A stretch of DNA of 64,000 nucleotides from Lentzea californiensis (GTDB lineage Bacteria > Actinomycetota > Actinomycetes > Mycobacteriales > Pseudonocardiaceae), in NCBI RefSeq assembly GCF_024648825.1, contig NZ_JANBBE010000002.1, forward strand, positions 496,001 through 560,000, given 5' to 3'. A program made the position numbers and the translations under genes. The notes beneath the pieces were generated by a model. It was not told where the DNA came from. It was given only the letters and a program-made list of their open reading frames with translations, and made no database searches. Below are positions 42,183 to 50,352 of the stretch, in pieces. Position 1 is the stretch's first letter. Every line of letters starts with the position of its first letter.

Positions 42183-44855
42183 GTGACTACCTCAGACGTG
42201 AAGCGGCTCCTGCTCATCGACGGTCACTCGATGGCCTACCGAGCGTTCTACGCCCTGCCCGCCGAGAACTTCGTGACGAAGACGGGCCAGGTCACGAACG
42301 CCGTGTACGGCTTCACGTCCATGTTGATCAACATCCTGCGCGACGAGAAGCCGACGCACGTCGCGGTGGCGTTCGACGTCTCGCGCAAGACCTTCCGCTC
42401 CGAGCAGTACCCCGAGTACAAGGCCGGTCGCTCCAAGACGCCGGACGAGTTCCGCAGTCAGGTCTCCCTGATCAAGGACGTGCTGGCCACGCTGGCCATC
42501 CCGACCATGGAGAAGGAGAACTACGAGGCGGACGACATCATCGCGACGCTGACCACGCAGGCCGTGGCGCAGGGCGTCGAGGTGGAGATCGTCACCGGCG
42601 ACCGCGACGCGTTCCAGCTGGTCAACGACAAGGTCACGGTGCTGTACCCGGTCAAGGGCGTCTCGGAGATGGGCCGCTTCACCCCGGCGTACGTCGAGGA
42701 GAAGCACGGCGTGCGCCCGGAGCAGTACGCCGACTACGCGGCGGTGCGAGGCGACTCCTCGGACAACCTGCCGAACACCCCCGGCGTCGGCCCGAAGACG
42801 ATCATCAAGCTGCTCAACCAGTTCGGCGGCCTCAACGAGCTCGTCGACCGCATCGACGAGGTGCCGGGCAAGGTCGGCGAGGCCCTGCGCGGCAACCTGG
42901 CGAACATCATCATGAACCGCCAGCTCACCGAGCTGATCAAGGACGTCGAGCTGCCGTACACGATCGACGGTCTCGAGGCGCAGCAGTGGGACCGCGACGC
43001 GGTGCACCGCCTGTTCGACGAGCTGGAGTTCCGCGTCCTGCGCGACCGTCTCTTCCAGACGCTGACGACCGCGGAACCCGAGGCCGAGGAGGGCTTCGAG
43101 GTCTCCGGCGGCGCGATCCCCGCGGGCACGCTCGCGAAGTGGCTGGACCAGCACGCCCGCCAGACGCGGGTCGGCGTCGCGCTGCGCATCACCACCGACC
43201 TGGAGGGCGTCGCGCTGTGCACGGCCACCGGTGAGGGCGGGTACGTCGCAGTCGAGGAGCTGAACGAGGCCGACGAGCAGGCGCTCGCCGCGTGGCTCGC
43301 CGACGAGTCGGTGTCCAAGGCGGGCCACGACCTGAAGCTGCCGTTGCGCCGCGTGCGCGCCCGCGGGTGGAAGCTGCGCGGCCTGTCCTCCGACACGGCG
43401 CTGGCCGCCTACCTGGTTCGTCCCGGCCAGCGGTCGTTCGCGCTGGACGACCTGGCGTTGCGCTACCTCAAGCGCGAGCTGCGCGCCGAGGAGTCCGGCG
43501 ACGGCCAGCTGTCGCTGCTCTCCGACGAGGCCGAGGAAGCCCAGAAGGTCGCCACCAGCACCATCCTGCGCGCGCGTGCCGTCGCCGAGCTCGCCGACCG
43601 CCTCGACGAGGAACTGGTCACGATCGGCGGCACCGACCTGCTCGCGAACCTCGAACTGCCGCTGATGAACGTGCTCGACGAGGTCGAGGCCGTCGGCATC
43701 GCGATCGACGTCGACCACCTCTCCGAGCTGGAGGCGCACTTCGCGGCCGGCGTGAAGCAGGCGGCGCAGGAGGCGTACTCGGTCATCGGCAAGGAGATCA
43801 ACCTCGGCAGCCCGAAGCAGCTGCAGACGGTCCTCTTCGACGAGCTGAACATGCCGAAGACGAAGAAGACCAAGACCGGCTACACCACGGACGCGGACGC
43901 GCTGCAGAACCTGTTCGAGCAGACCGAGCACCCGTTCCTGCAGCACCTGCTCTCGCACCGCGACGTCACGCGCCTGAAGTCCACTGTGGACGGCCTGCTG
44001 AAGTCGGTGGCCGACGACGGCCGCATTCACACGACGTTCCACCAGACGATCGCCGCCACCGGCCGGCTGTCCTCGACGGACCCGAACCTGCAGAACATCC
44101 CGATCCGCACGGACGAGGGCCGCCGCATCCGCCAGGCGTTCGTCGTCGGCGAGGGCTACGCGGAGCTCATGACCGCGGACTACAGCCAGATCGAGATGCG
44201 GATCATGGCGACGCTGTCGGGCGACGAGGGCCTGATCGCGGCGTTCAACAGCGGCGAGGACCTGCACACCTACGTTGCCTCGCAGGCGTTCTCGATCCCC
44301 ACCGCCGAGGTGACGGGGGAGATGCGCCGCCGCATCAAGGCGATGTCGTACGGCCTCGCGTACGGCCTGTCGGTGTTCGGTCTGTCGCAGCAGCTGCGCA
44401 TCCCGACCGAGGAGGCCCGCGAGCAGATGGAGGCGTACTTCTCCCGCTTCGGCGGCGTGCGCGACTACCTCAACGAGATCGTGAAGAAGGCCGGCAAGGA
44501 CGGCTACACCGAGACGGTGCTGGGCCGCCGCCGTTACCTGCCGGACCTGACGTCGGACAACCGCCAGCGTCGCGAGATGGCCGAGCGCATGGCCCTCAAC
44601 GCGCCGATCCAGGGCAGCGCCGCGGACATCATCAAGGTGGCCATGCTGGGCGTCTACCGCGCGCTGGAGTCGTCCGGCCTGCGCTCGCGGATGCTGCTGC
44701 AGGTCCACGACGAACTGGTGCTGGAGATCGCCGAGGGCGAGCGCGAGGCTGTCGAGGCCCTGGTGCGCGACCAGATGGGCAACGCCTACCAGCTCCTGGT
44801 CCCGCTGGAGGTCTCCGTCGGCGTGGGTCGTTCCTGGGACGACGCCGCCCACTAG
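42183..44855 (+). CDS. polA: DNA polymerase I
   Basis: An 890-residue DNA polymerase I for Okazaki fragment maturation and repair. The 5'-3' exonuclease domain (about 1-290) opens LLIDGHSMAYRAFYALPAE and has the DNA-contact region VGPKTIIKLLNQFG. The 3'-5' exonuclease domain (about 310-490) lacks the DxE pair; the position reads VALRITTD, so proofreading is expected to be absent, as in mycobacterial PolA. The polymerase core has motif A MTADYSQIEMRI, the O-helix RRIKAMSYGLAYGLSVFG, and motif C QVHDELV. I start at the GTG at 42183, which gives the family N-terminus. Confidence 0.97.
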   Translation: MTTSDVKRLLLIDGHSMAYRAFYALPAENFVTKTGQVTNAVYGFTSMLINILRDEKPTHVAVAFDVSRKTFRSEQYPEYKAGRSKTPDEFRSQVSLIKDVLATLAIPTMEKENYEADDIIATLTTQAVAQGVEVEIVTGDRDAFQLVNDKVTVLYPVKGVSEMGRFTPAYVEEKHGVRPEQYADYAAVRGDSSDNLPNTPGVGPKTIIKLLNQFGGLNELVDRIDEVPGKVGEALRGNLANIIMNRQLTELIKDVELPYTIDGLEAQQWDRDAVHRLFDELEFRVLRDRLFQTLTTAEPEAEEGFEVSGGAIPAGTLAKWLDQHARQTRVGVALRITTDLEGVALCTATGEGGYVAVEELNEADEQALAAWLADESVSKAGHDLKLPLRRVRARGWKLRGLSSDTALAAYLVRPGQRSFALDDLALRYLKRELRAEESGDGQLSLLSDEAEEAQKVATSTILRARAVAELADRLDEELVTIGGTDLLANLELPLMNVLDEVEAVGIAIDVDHLSELEAHFAAGVKQAAQEAYSVIGKEINLGSPKQLQTVLFDELNMPKTKKTKTGYTTDADALQNLFEQTEHPFLQHLLSHRDVTRLKSTVDGLLKSVADDGRIHTTFHQTIAATGRLSSTDPNLQNIPIRTDEGRRIRQAFVVGEGYAELMTADYSQIEMRIMATLSGDEGLIAAFNSGEDLHTYVASQAFSIPTAEVTGEMRRRIKAMSYGLAYGLSVFGLSQQLRIPTEEAREQMEAYFSRFGGVRDYLNEIVKKAGKDGYTETVLGRRRYLPDLTSDNRQRREMAERMALNAPIQGSAADIIKVAMLGVYRALESSGLRSRMLLQVHDELVLEIAEGEREAVEALVRDQMGNAYQLLVPLEVSVGVGRSWDDAAH

Positions 44856-44873
44856 GGCCCGCAACGCGATCAG

Positions 44874-44905
44874 CCCGTCCGAGCCGAGTGCTCGGGCGGG
44901 TTTTT
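44874..44905 (+). terminator. Intrinsic terminator after polA
   Basis: CCCGTCCGAGC (44874-44884) pairs with GCTCGGGCGGG (44890-44900) with one G.T pair and a 5-nt loop, followed by five T. It is a textbook rho-independent terminator 18 bp after the polA stop. Confidence 0.93.
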
Positions 44906-45030
44906 GTGGTGAGAGCCGAATTCACTCCGGTGGGCCCGACCATGCGCAACGCTCGTGGCTACGCGGCAGAACGGCTGATGGCGCTCTGATTCGCCTGATG
45001 CGGGCCGTGGCCGCGTGGTAAGTCAACGGC

Positions 45031-45660
45031 ATGAAGATCCTCGCCGTGGTGCTGCTCCTCGCCGTCGCCGCCTGCACGACCCCCCAGCAGGCCGAGCCGA
45101 AGAGTGCAGCGTGGCTCACGGGCAAGCTGACCTTCCGCAAGGTGGAGAGCGTCGCGCCGGCGTCCAAGCCGTCCCCCGGTCACCCCACGCGCCAGAACGA
45201 GGTGGGCGACCCGGCCGTCCAAACGGCGCGGGCGACCCGGCAGAGCACGGACGCCACCGTCCGCGAGCTGGCGCTCGGCACGCTGGACTGCGGCGCCCCG
45301 GACCCGCTGACCGGCAACGACGACGCGGCCGCCCCGCTGGTGACGTGCGACGCCGACGGGTTCAAGTACGACCTCGGCCCGGTCTTCCTCGACAGTGACC
45401 GCATCGGCAAGGCGAAGGCCAGCCCCAGCGAGCACGGCACCGGACACGTGGTGACGGTCGAGTTCGACCCCGAGGGTGCCCGGACGTGGAGCGACTTCAC
45501 GACCGCCAACGTGGGGAACCAGGTCGCGATCCTGATCAACGGACGGGTGCTCAGCGCCCCGAGCATCCAGTCGCCGATCACCGGTGGCGCCACGCAGATC
45601 ACCGGCAAGTTCACCGCGGACGAGGCCGACCAGCTCGCGAGGCAGCTGGTCGGCCGATGA
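45031..45660 (+). CDS. Lipoprotein with a SecD P1-head-like domain
   Basis: A 209-residue lipoprotein. The signal ends in AVAAC (Cys15); a disordered linker rich in Pro, Lys and Gln follows to about residue 70. The C-terminal 90 residues (VVTVEFDPEGARTWSDFT, then GNQVAILINGRVLSAPSIQS and GKFTADEADQLARQL) closely resemble the SecD periplasmic P1 head. There the domain contacts translocated chains and helps export. Here it is detached from any SecDF channel and lipid-anchored; its use is unknown. Two internal Cys flank LGTLDCGAPDP and PLVTCDADG and may form a disulfide. Its TGA overlaps a following small ORF (ATGA). Confidence 0.82.
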   Translation: MKILAVVLLLAVAACTTPQQAEPKSAAWLTGKLTFRKVESVAPASKPSPGHPTRQNEVGDPAVQTARATRQSTDATVRELALGTLDCGAPDPLTGNDDAAAPLVTCDADGFKYDLGPVFLDSDRIGKAKASPSEHGTGHVVTVEFDPEGARTWSDFTTANVGNQVAILINGRVLSAPSIQSPITGGATQITGKFTADEADQLARQLVGR

Positions 45661-45770
45661 TCGAGGACTACGGCGAGCGTCGCAGGCAGCAAAGCATTGC
45701 GGCGGAACGCCGTGATGCCGAGGTTGAACCGAACCAGCTGAGACGTACGTGTGGTGGGTGTCCGCAGTGA
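45657..45770 (+). CDS. Candidate 37-residue CxxC microprotein coupled to the SecD-head lipoprotein
   Basis: A 37-codon ORF from ATG 45657 to TGA 45770. Its ATG overlaps the lipoprotein stop as ATGA, the form used in this genome for coupled genes. The Hsp70 gene starts 13 bp after its end. The peptide is very hydrophilic (MIEDYGERRRQQSIAAERRD) and ends with a CGGC-type motif (RTCGGCPQ), which could bind a metal or act as a redox pair. I know no family that matches. Support is positional and needs conservation to confirm. Confidence 0.45.
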   Translation: MIEDYGERRRQQSIAAERRDAEVEPNQLRRTCGGCPQ

Positions 45771-45783
45771 GGGGTGACCCGCG

Positions 45784-46845
45784 ATGTCGTACCAGGTTGG
45801 GCTCGATCTCGGATCCGCAGGCACCACCGTCGCCACGGGCAGTGGCGTCACGACCAACAGCCGCCGTCAGCCGACGCAGGCCAGGGAACTCGCGAACGTC
45901 CTCGACGACCTCACGCATCGGCACGGGGAGCCGCCGAGCCGCGTCGCGATGACGCATCCCCTGTGCTGGCCGCACGAGCACCTCGAGCAGTTGCGCCAGG
46001 ACCTCATCCACGAAGGCCGCGCGGACGTGTTGTTCGTGCCCGCGCCGCACGCCGCCGCCATCGCGTTCGACGCTGACGCGCAGATGCCCGAACACAGCAC
46101 GGTGGCGGTGTTCGACTTCGGTGCCACCGGATGCGACGTCACGGTGCTGCGCAAGCAAGGTGTGCTGTTGCTGACCGGGCAGCCGGAACGCGTCGAGGTC
46201 GGCGGTTTCGACCTGGACGAGCTGGTGGCGGAGCACGTGATCGCGAAGATCGGCACGCACAGCCGGGAGCTCGTGCAGAGCTGCGTCGAGGCCAAGGAAC
46301 TGCTCGGCAGCTATCCGGAGGTGCGGATTCCCTATGTCGCGACGAACGGCGAGGTGCGCGAGGTCCGGCTGAGCCGGCTCGAGTTCGAGGCGGTCATCCG
46401 GCCGTCGGTCGAGTTGGTGATCGACGCGCTGGAACGCGTGGCGAGCAGCGCGGGGCTGTGCCTGCCCGACGTCATCCTGCTCGTGGGCGGGTCGTCACGG
46501 ATTCCGCTGGTGGCCAAGGAGATCGTGGAACGGCTGCACATCCCGGTGATGAGGGCACCGGACGGCGCGGCCGCGACGGGCGCCTACCTCGAAGCCAGGC
46601 AGCTGGAACCCGAACCCGGCGAGCAGTCCACCGTCGAGGTGCCCGCGCCGCGGCGGGAAGAGCCGAAGAGGCGGATTCCGACCACGCCGTTCATCGCGGC
46701 AGGGTTGCTCGTGCTCGTTCTCGGAGGAGGCTGGTTCGCGCACGACGCGATGAACCAGCCACAGGTGAGGATGGAGAACACCAGCGTGCAGCTCGAACCG
46801 CCGGGAACGGCCGAGCTGCCGCGGATCAGCGAGCCAGGGCGCTGA
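45784..46845 (+). CDS. Membrane-anchored Hsp70-type nucleotide-binding protein without substrate domain
   Basis: A 353-residue protein. Residues 1-275 are an Hsp70/actin-like ATPase: phosphate-1 VGLDLGSAGTTVATG, phosphate-2 AVFDFGATGCDVTVL, and the adenosine motif VILLVGGSSRIPLV. The C-terminal substrate-binding and lid domains of DnaK are missing. In their place are a Pro/Glu-rich linker, one membrane helix (FIAAGLLVLVLGGGWFAHDAM, about 303-323) and a short outside tail. Actinobacteria carry several such proteins; roles are mostly unknown. With a SecD-head lipoprotein just upstream, a function at the membrane in protein traffic is an attractive guess. The end overlaps the convergent aminotransferase by 20 bp. 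Confidence 0.85.
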   Translation: MSYQVGLDLGSAGTTVATGSGVTTNSRRQPTQARELANVLDDLTHRHGEPPSRVAMTHPLCWPHEHLEQLRQDLIHEGRADVLFVPAPHAAAIAFDADAQMPEHSTVAVFDFGATGCDVTVLRKQGVLLLTGQPERVEVGGFDLDELVAEHVIAKIGTHSRELVQSCVEAKELLGSYPEVRIPYVATNGEVREVRLSRLEFEAVIRPSVELVIDALERVASSAGLCLPDVILLVGGSSRIPLVAKEIVERLHIPVMRAPDGAAATGAYLEARQLEPEPGEQSTVEVPAPRREEPKRRIPTTPFIAAGLLVLVLGGGWFAHDAMNQPQVRMENTSVQLEPPGTAELPRISEPGR

Positions 46846-48052
46846 TCTCCCGCACCGTCCGGTCGATCTCCTCCGGTGTGTTGAGGATCGACGTGCCGAC
46901 CCGCGCGTACGGGATCCGGTAGGACGCCGTCGTGATCTGGATCTGCCTGCGCGCCAGCAGTTCCACGACCTCGGGACCGCTGTGGCCGGTGACGTCGAAG
47001 CACACCATGCCCGCGGACGTCGCCGGGTCGCGCGGCGTGTGCACGACGACGCCGGGGATCTCGGCCAGCCCGTCGGAGAACCGACCGGACAGCTCGGCGA
47101 TCCGGGACGCCACGCGGTCGCGGCCGAGGCGTTGGTGGAACCGCACCGCCGCCTGCACCCCGAAGTACTGCTCGAACGCGTGGAAGCCGCCGGGCCCGAG
47201 CAACGCCGTCTCGCTGCGGTCGCTCAAGCTCGGCAGCATCGGCACGATCTCGCCTCGCACCTCGGGGTTCACCCACACCATGCCGGTGCCACGCGGTCCG
47301 AACAGCCATTTGTGCGTGCCGGCGACGAACACGTCCGCACCCATGCGCGCCGCGTCCTCGTCGACGGCCGCCAGCCCATGCACGCCATCAACGATCAGAA
47401 GGCAGCGGTCTTGCGGTGCACGCCCTTTGTTGGCCTCAGCGACGACGGACGCGCACGCTCGCACCGGCATGCGCAGGCCCGTGCTCGACTGCACCCACGT
47501 GATGCCGACGGCACGGGTCTGCGGTGTGATCGAGTTCCGCAGCCGCACAGCGATCTCGTCCTCGGTGGCCTTCGCCGGGTTCTCGTAGAGCGTGCCGACC
47601 CTGACCTTCGCGCCCACCCGTGCCGCCGCGAGCCTGGCCGCCTGCTGGTGCCACGCGTGGTCCTGGTCGCTGAGCAGCAACTCCTGGTCCGGGCGCAGCT
47701 TCAGGCCGCCGTAGACGATCGAGAGCCCCATGGTCGTGTTGGGCACGAACGCGATGTCGTCCGCGGCGCCATCGACGTACTGCCCGAGCGCGACGGCGAC
47801 CTCCTGCGCCTGCTCGGGCATCAGGTCGTGCGAGTTGGCGTCGAGCCTGCGCTTGAACTCCTCGACCGCGTCCCGCACCTCGCGCGGGTTCGACGCGAGG
47901 TAGAAGAGCCCCAGGTTGGTCAGGCCCTGGTCCAGCCGGAACTCGCGCCGCACGGCGGCCCAGTCCACTCCCTGTGCGGCTGACGACGCGGCCGGTGCGA
48001 CCGCGAGCAGCCCTGCCCCGACGAGGAAGTCACGACGTTCCATGCCTGCCAT
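46826..48052 (-). CDS. Tat-exported class V aminotransferase (cysteine desulfurase/isopenicillin-epimerase-like)
   Basis: A 408-residue PLP enzyme of fold type I. The N-terminus MERRDFLVGAGLLAVAPAAS has a twin-arginine signal, so it probably acts outside the cytoplasm, which is unusual for PLP enzymes. The PLP Lys is in VFVAGTHKWLFGPRGTGMVWV, preceded by LLIVDGVHGLAAVDEDAA (PLP-ring Asp). Relatives include isopenicillin N epimerase-like proteins, so reaction type is open. A start at the ATG at 48043 is possible. Its start overlaps the end of the membrane protein gene upstream by 23 bp, so the pair forms an operon under the TetR operators. Confidence 0.83.
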   Translation of the reverse strand: MAGMERRDFLVGAGLLAVAPAASSAAQGVDWAAVRREFRLDQGLTNLGLFYLASNPREVRDAVEEFKRRLDANSHDLMPEQAQEVAVALGQYVDGAADDIAFVPNTTMGLSIVYGGLKLRPDQELLLSDQDHAWHQQAARLAAARVGAKVRVGTLYENPAKATEDEIAVRLRNSITPQTRAVGITWVQSSTGLRMPVRACASVVAEANKGRAPQDRCLLIVDGVHGLAAVDEDAARMGADVFVAGTHKWLFGPRGTGMVWVNPEVRGEIVPMLPSLSDRSETALLGPGGFHAFEQYFGVQAAVRFHQRLGRDRVASRIAELSGRFSDGLAEIPGVVVHTPRDPATSAGMVCFDVTGHSGPEVVELLARRQIQITTASYRIPYARVGTSILNTPEEIDRTVREISALAR

Positions 48053-48476
48053 TGGACACCCGTTCCGGCGCGAACGGCAGGCCGGTGTTCAAGGCCCTCG
48101 CACCCACGGCGCACAGCTCGCCGAGCAGGCTCACGCCGATGGACAGCTGCGTCGGCGCGTGGTTGTCGAGCAACAACACGAAGCCGAAGCTCGCGCCGAT
48201 CGACGTCACCCACACCAGCAACGTCCACGGCGTGTACCGCTGCCACAGGTGGCCCTCGCGCTCGTACAGCTTGATCGTCAGCCCCCGAACCGCACCGAAC
48301 GCGAAGCCGGCGGCGAGCGGGAGGAGGTAGACCAGGTGGAATTCGTCGACCGCGCGGACGCCGAAGAACAGCAGGAACGCGGGCGGCGCGAGCAGATCTC
48401 TGGTGTTGAGCGGTTCTCCCCTGAACCGCCGCACGAGCACGTACAACACACCGGCCGCGATCAGCAGATATGTCAT
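48030..48476 (-). CDS. Four-helix membrane protein (DUF1453/CcdC-like)
   Basis: A 148-residue integral membrane protein with four hydrophobic segments. It opens MTYLLIAAGVLYVLVRRFRG with an RRFRGEPLN loop, and the middle has LPLAAGFAFGAVRGLTIKLY. This pattern resembles the DUF1453/CcdC-like family, whose function is unknown. It is divergent from a tetR gene with two 16-bp operators in the 63-bp gap, so it is probably the direct target of that repressor. The Tat-exported aminotransferase follows with a 23-bp overlap. Confidence 0.72.
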   Translation of the reverse strand: MTYLLIAAGVLYVLVRRFRGEPLNTRDLLAPPAFLLFFGVRAVDEFHLVYLLPLAAGFAFGAVRGLTIKLYEREGHLWQRYTPWTLLVWVTSIGASFGFVLLLDNHAPTQLSIGVSLLGELCAVGARALNTGLPFAPERVSNGRHGTS

Positions 48477-48490
48477 TGCATCCCCCTAGA

Positions 48491-48529
48491 TAGCATGACC
48501 ATGCTACTTAAACTAGCAGGGCCATGCTA
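48491..48529. promoter_or_regulatory. Two 16-bp TetR operators between tetR and its target operon
   Basis: TAGCATGACCATGCTA (48491-48506) is an inverted repeat with perfect 7-bp arms; TAGCAGGGCCATGCTA (48514-48529) is a near-copy with 5-bp arms. Centres are 23 bp apart. They fill the gap between the divergent membrane-protein and tetR genes, the normal position for a self-regulating TetR repressor. Confidence 0.8.
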
Positions 48530-48539
48530 CAAAAGGGAG

Positions 48540-49142
48540 GTGTCGCCGAGAGTCGTGGATCCCGCCGTCCGCCGCCAGGCCGTCGCCGAGGCGGTGTTCC
48601 GCGTGGTCGTGCGCGACGGCGTCGAACAGGCCTCGCTGCGCAACGTGGCGGTGGAGGCGGGTCTCGCGATCGGCTCGATCCGGCACTACTTCGACAGCCA
48701 CGACGAGATGATCGTCTTCGCCGTCGAGGCCCTCATCCAGTCGACGGAGCACCGCGTACTCGCCCACGTGCGGTCGTTGCAGGACCGGAGCGACCCGCGC
48801 CGGCCGGCCGAACGAGTGCTCTCCGAGGTACTTCCGCTCGATGGCCGCCGCCGCGACGAAGCGGTGCTGTGGCTGGCCTTCGTCACCGCCGCGCGCACCC
48901 GGCCGTCACTCGTGCCGCACGCCGAACGGCTCTACGACGGCCTGCGGTCCCTCTGCCGGCGGGTGCTGACCGTGATGACCGAGGCCGGGAGCATCGCGGC
49001 CACGCACGACGTCGACCTGGAGGCCGAACGGCTGGCGTCGCTGCTCAACGGCATCACCGTCGACGGCGTGCTGCATTCGGATCGGATGACGCCGGAGCTC
49101 ACGGTGTCGTTGCTGCGCAGGCACCTCGACTCGCTGCGGTAG
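48540..49142 (+). CDS. TetR-family transcriptional repressor
   Basis: A regulator of about 200 residues. The N-terminal helix-turn-helix is SLRNVAVEAGLAIGSIRHYF, with helix 1 at RRQAVAEAVFRVVV. A C-terminal TetR_C-type ligand domain follows. The start is uncertain. The GTG at 48540 abuts GGGAGG, a GTG at 48555 lies 14 bases downstream of it, and an in-frame ATG at 48495 would run through both operators. I use 48540. It is divergent from the DUF1453-like/aminotransferase pair and probably represses it and itself. Confidence 0.85.
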   Translation: MSPRVVDPAVRRQAVAEAVFRVVVRDGVEQASLRNVAVEAGLAIGSIRHYFDSHDEMIVFAVEALIQSTEHRVLAHVRSLQDRSDPRRPAERVLSEVLPLDGRRRDEAVLWLAFVTAARTRPSLVPHAERLYDGLRSLCRRVLTVMTEAGSIAATHDVDLEAERLASLLNGITVDGVLHSDRMTPELTVSLLRRHLDSLR

Positions 49143-49202
49143 CCTCCGCGATCCACGTCGGCAGCTCGGGCAGGCCGTGCCGCGTCGCTTGACCGGGACA
49201 GC

Positions 49203-49649
49203 TCACTGCTTGGCCGTGACCTGCACGTCGCGCGCGGTCAGTTCGGCGGCGCACTCGGTGCACTCGACCTTCGCCCGCACGCCTCCGCCGCAGTCGCGGT
49301 GGTGCAGGTGGAACGTCTCCTCTTCTTCTGGAGCCATCCACTTCTCGCCCCACGTCCGCAGTGCCATCAGCACGGGGTAGAGGTCGCGCCCTTTCTCCGT
49401 GAGGCGGTACTCGTGCCGTGTGCGGCCATCCTCGTGATAGGGCACGCGCTTGAGCACGTTCTCCTGCAGCAGCACGTTCAAGCGATCGGTCAGGACGCTC
49501 CGTGAGATGTCCATCGTCGCCTGGAAGTCCTCGAAGCGACGGGTGCCCAGGAAGATCTGGCGGAGCAGCAGCAGTGTCCAGCGTTCGCCCAGCAGCGCCG
49601 CGGGGCGGCTCAGCGTGCAGGGCATGCTCGCGAAGTTCGAGTACGGCAT
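49203..49649 (-). CDS. HxlR-family transcriptional regulator
   Basis: A 148-residue HxlR winged-helix regulator: CTLSRPAALLGERWTLLLLR, then FEDFQATMDISRSVLTDRL and the wing YHEDGRTRHEYRLTEKG. Residues 113-135 hold a possible zinc ribbon (HHRDCGGG and VECTECAAE). HxlR proteins respond to reactive aldehydes or redox signals and often act on a divergent neighbour. Here the neighbour is a GNAT gene, with two GTTCG-based palindromes between. It was probably the regulator of that gene and of itself. Confidence 0.9.
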   Translation of the reverse strand: MPYSNFASMPCTLSRPAALLGERWTLLLLRQIFLGTRRFEDFQATMDISRSVLTDRLNVLLQENVLKRVPYHEDGRTRHEYRLTEKGRDLYPVLMALRTWGEKWMAPEEEETFHLHHRDCGGGVRAKVECTECAAELTARDVQVTAKQ

Positions 49650-49669
49650 GAGTCCAGGATATCCCTTGC

Positions 49670-49708
49670 GTTCGATTTTCGAACTCAGTTACAGTTCGGA
49701 TTCCGAAC
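49670..49708. promoter_or_regulatory. Two 15-bp HxlR operators in the hxlR/GNAT divergent region
   Basis: GTTCGATTTTCGAAC (49670-49684) and GTTCGGATTCCGAAC (49694-49708) are perfect 6-bp inverted repeats around 3 bases. Each is followed by TCAG, with centres 24 bp apart. They lie between the divergent regulator and acetyltransferase genes, so binding by the HxlR protein is the natural reading. Confidence 0.82.
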
Positions 49709-49726
49709 TCAGAGGGGTCGATCCTC

Positions 49727-50239
49727 ATGCGCGTCACCGAGCTCAACCGCGACACCGCGCCGGAAGCTGTCGACGCGGTGTTCGAAGGACTGTCCGCACG
49801 AAGCCGCTACCTGAGGTTCCACTCGCCGACGCCGCGGCTGACCGCGTCCGCGCGCCGGGTGCTGACCGATGTGGACGGCGAACGGCACGGGGCCGTCTGC
49901 GCGATGGTCGGTGGTGACCCGATCGGCATCGCGAGGGTCATAAGGACTGGCGAGTGCGGCGCGGAGATCGCGGTCGCCGTGATCGACCTGTGGCAGCGCC
50001 GTGGCGTCGGCCGCCTCCTGCTGGAGGAGCTGACGTCGATCGCGGCCCGGATGGGCGTCGCCGAACTGCACGGCAACGTCCTTCCCGACAACCACGCGAT
50101 GCTCGCGCTGGTGCGCAAGGTGCTGCCCGGCGTGCGGTTGAACAGGGAGGCCGACACGATCGAACTGAGCTACCCGCTCGCCTGGGTCACCGCCGACATC
50201 AGCGACGCCGACCTCGTGCGGAGCTTGCAGGGGATCTAG
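49727..50239 (+). CDS. GNAT-family N-acetyltransferase under HxlR control
   Basis: A 170-residue acetyltransferase. Motif A is AEIAVAVIDLWQRRGVGRLL (acetyl-CoA loop QRRGVGRLL), then the motif-B region ELHGNVLPDNHAMLALVRKV. The opening FEGLSARSRYLRFHSP resembles the GNAT domain fused in protein-lysine acetyltransferase (Pat)-like enzymes, so a protein substrate is possible. The ATG has AGAGGGG nine bases upstream. Two HxlR-type operators lie within 60 bp, so expression is probably inducible. Confidence 0.85.
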   Translation: MRVTELNRDTAPEAVDAVFEGLSARSRYLRFHSPTPRLTASARRVLTDVDGERHGAVCAMVGGDPIGIARVIRTGECGAEIAVAVIDLWQRRGVGRLLLEELTSIAARMGVAELHGNVLPDNHAMLALVRKVLPGVRLNREADTIELSYPLAWVTADISDADLVRSLQGI

Positions 50240-50352
50240 TCCGGCACGTTCACCGTTGACCGTTCGAGCGGCGCCGGCAAGTCTTTTGAAAGCAGGAAGA
50301 TGGGACGTTCGACCGGACCAAAACTTCACATCGCCTTGCTACGGTGACCGGC

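Noticed and set aside
42192..44864. 890-residue open frame antisense to polA
   Set aside because: The polA frame has all polymerase motifs; the antisense frame is low-complexity (Arg, Val, Gln, His rich) and comes from GC-rich third positions.
47916..48539. Long N-terminal extension of the TetR frame at 48540
   Set aside because: It runs antisense through the aminotransferase and DUF1453-like genes and through the two operators; the TetR fold starts only at about 48555.
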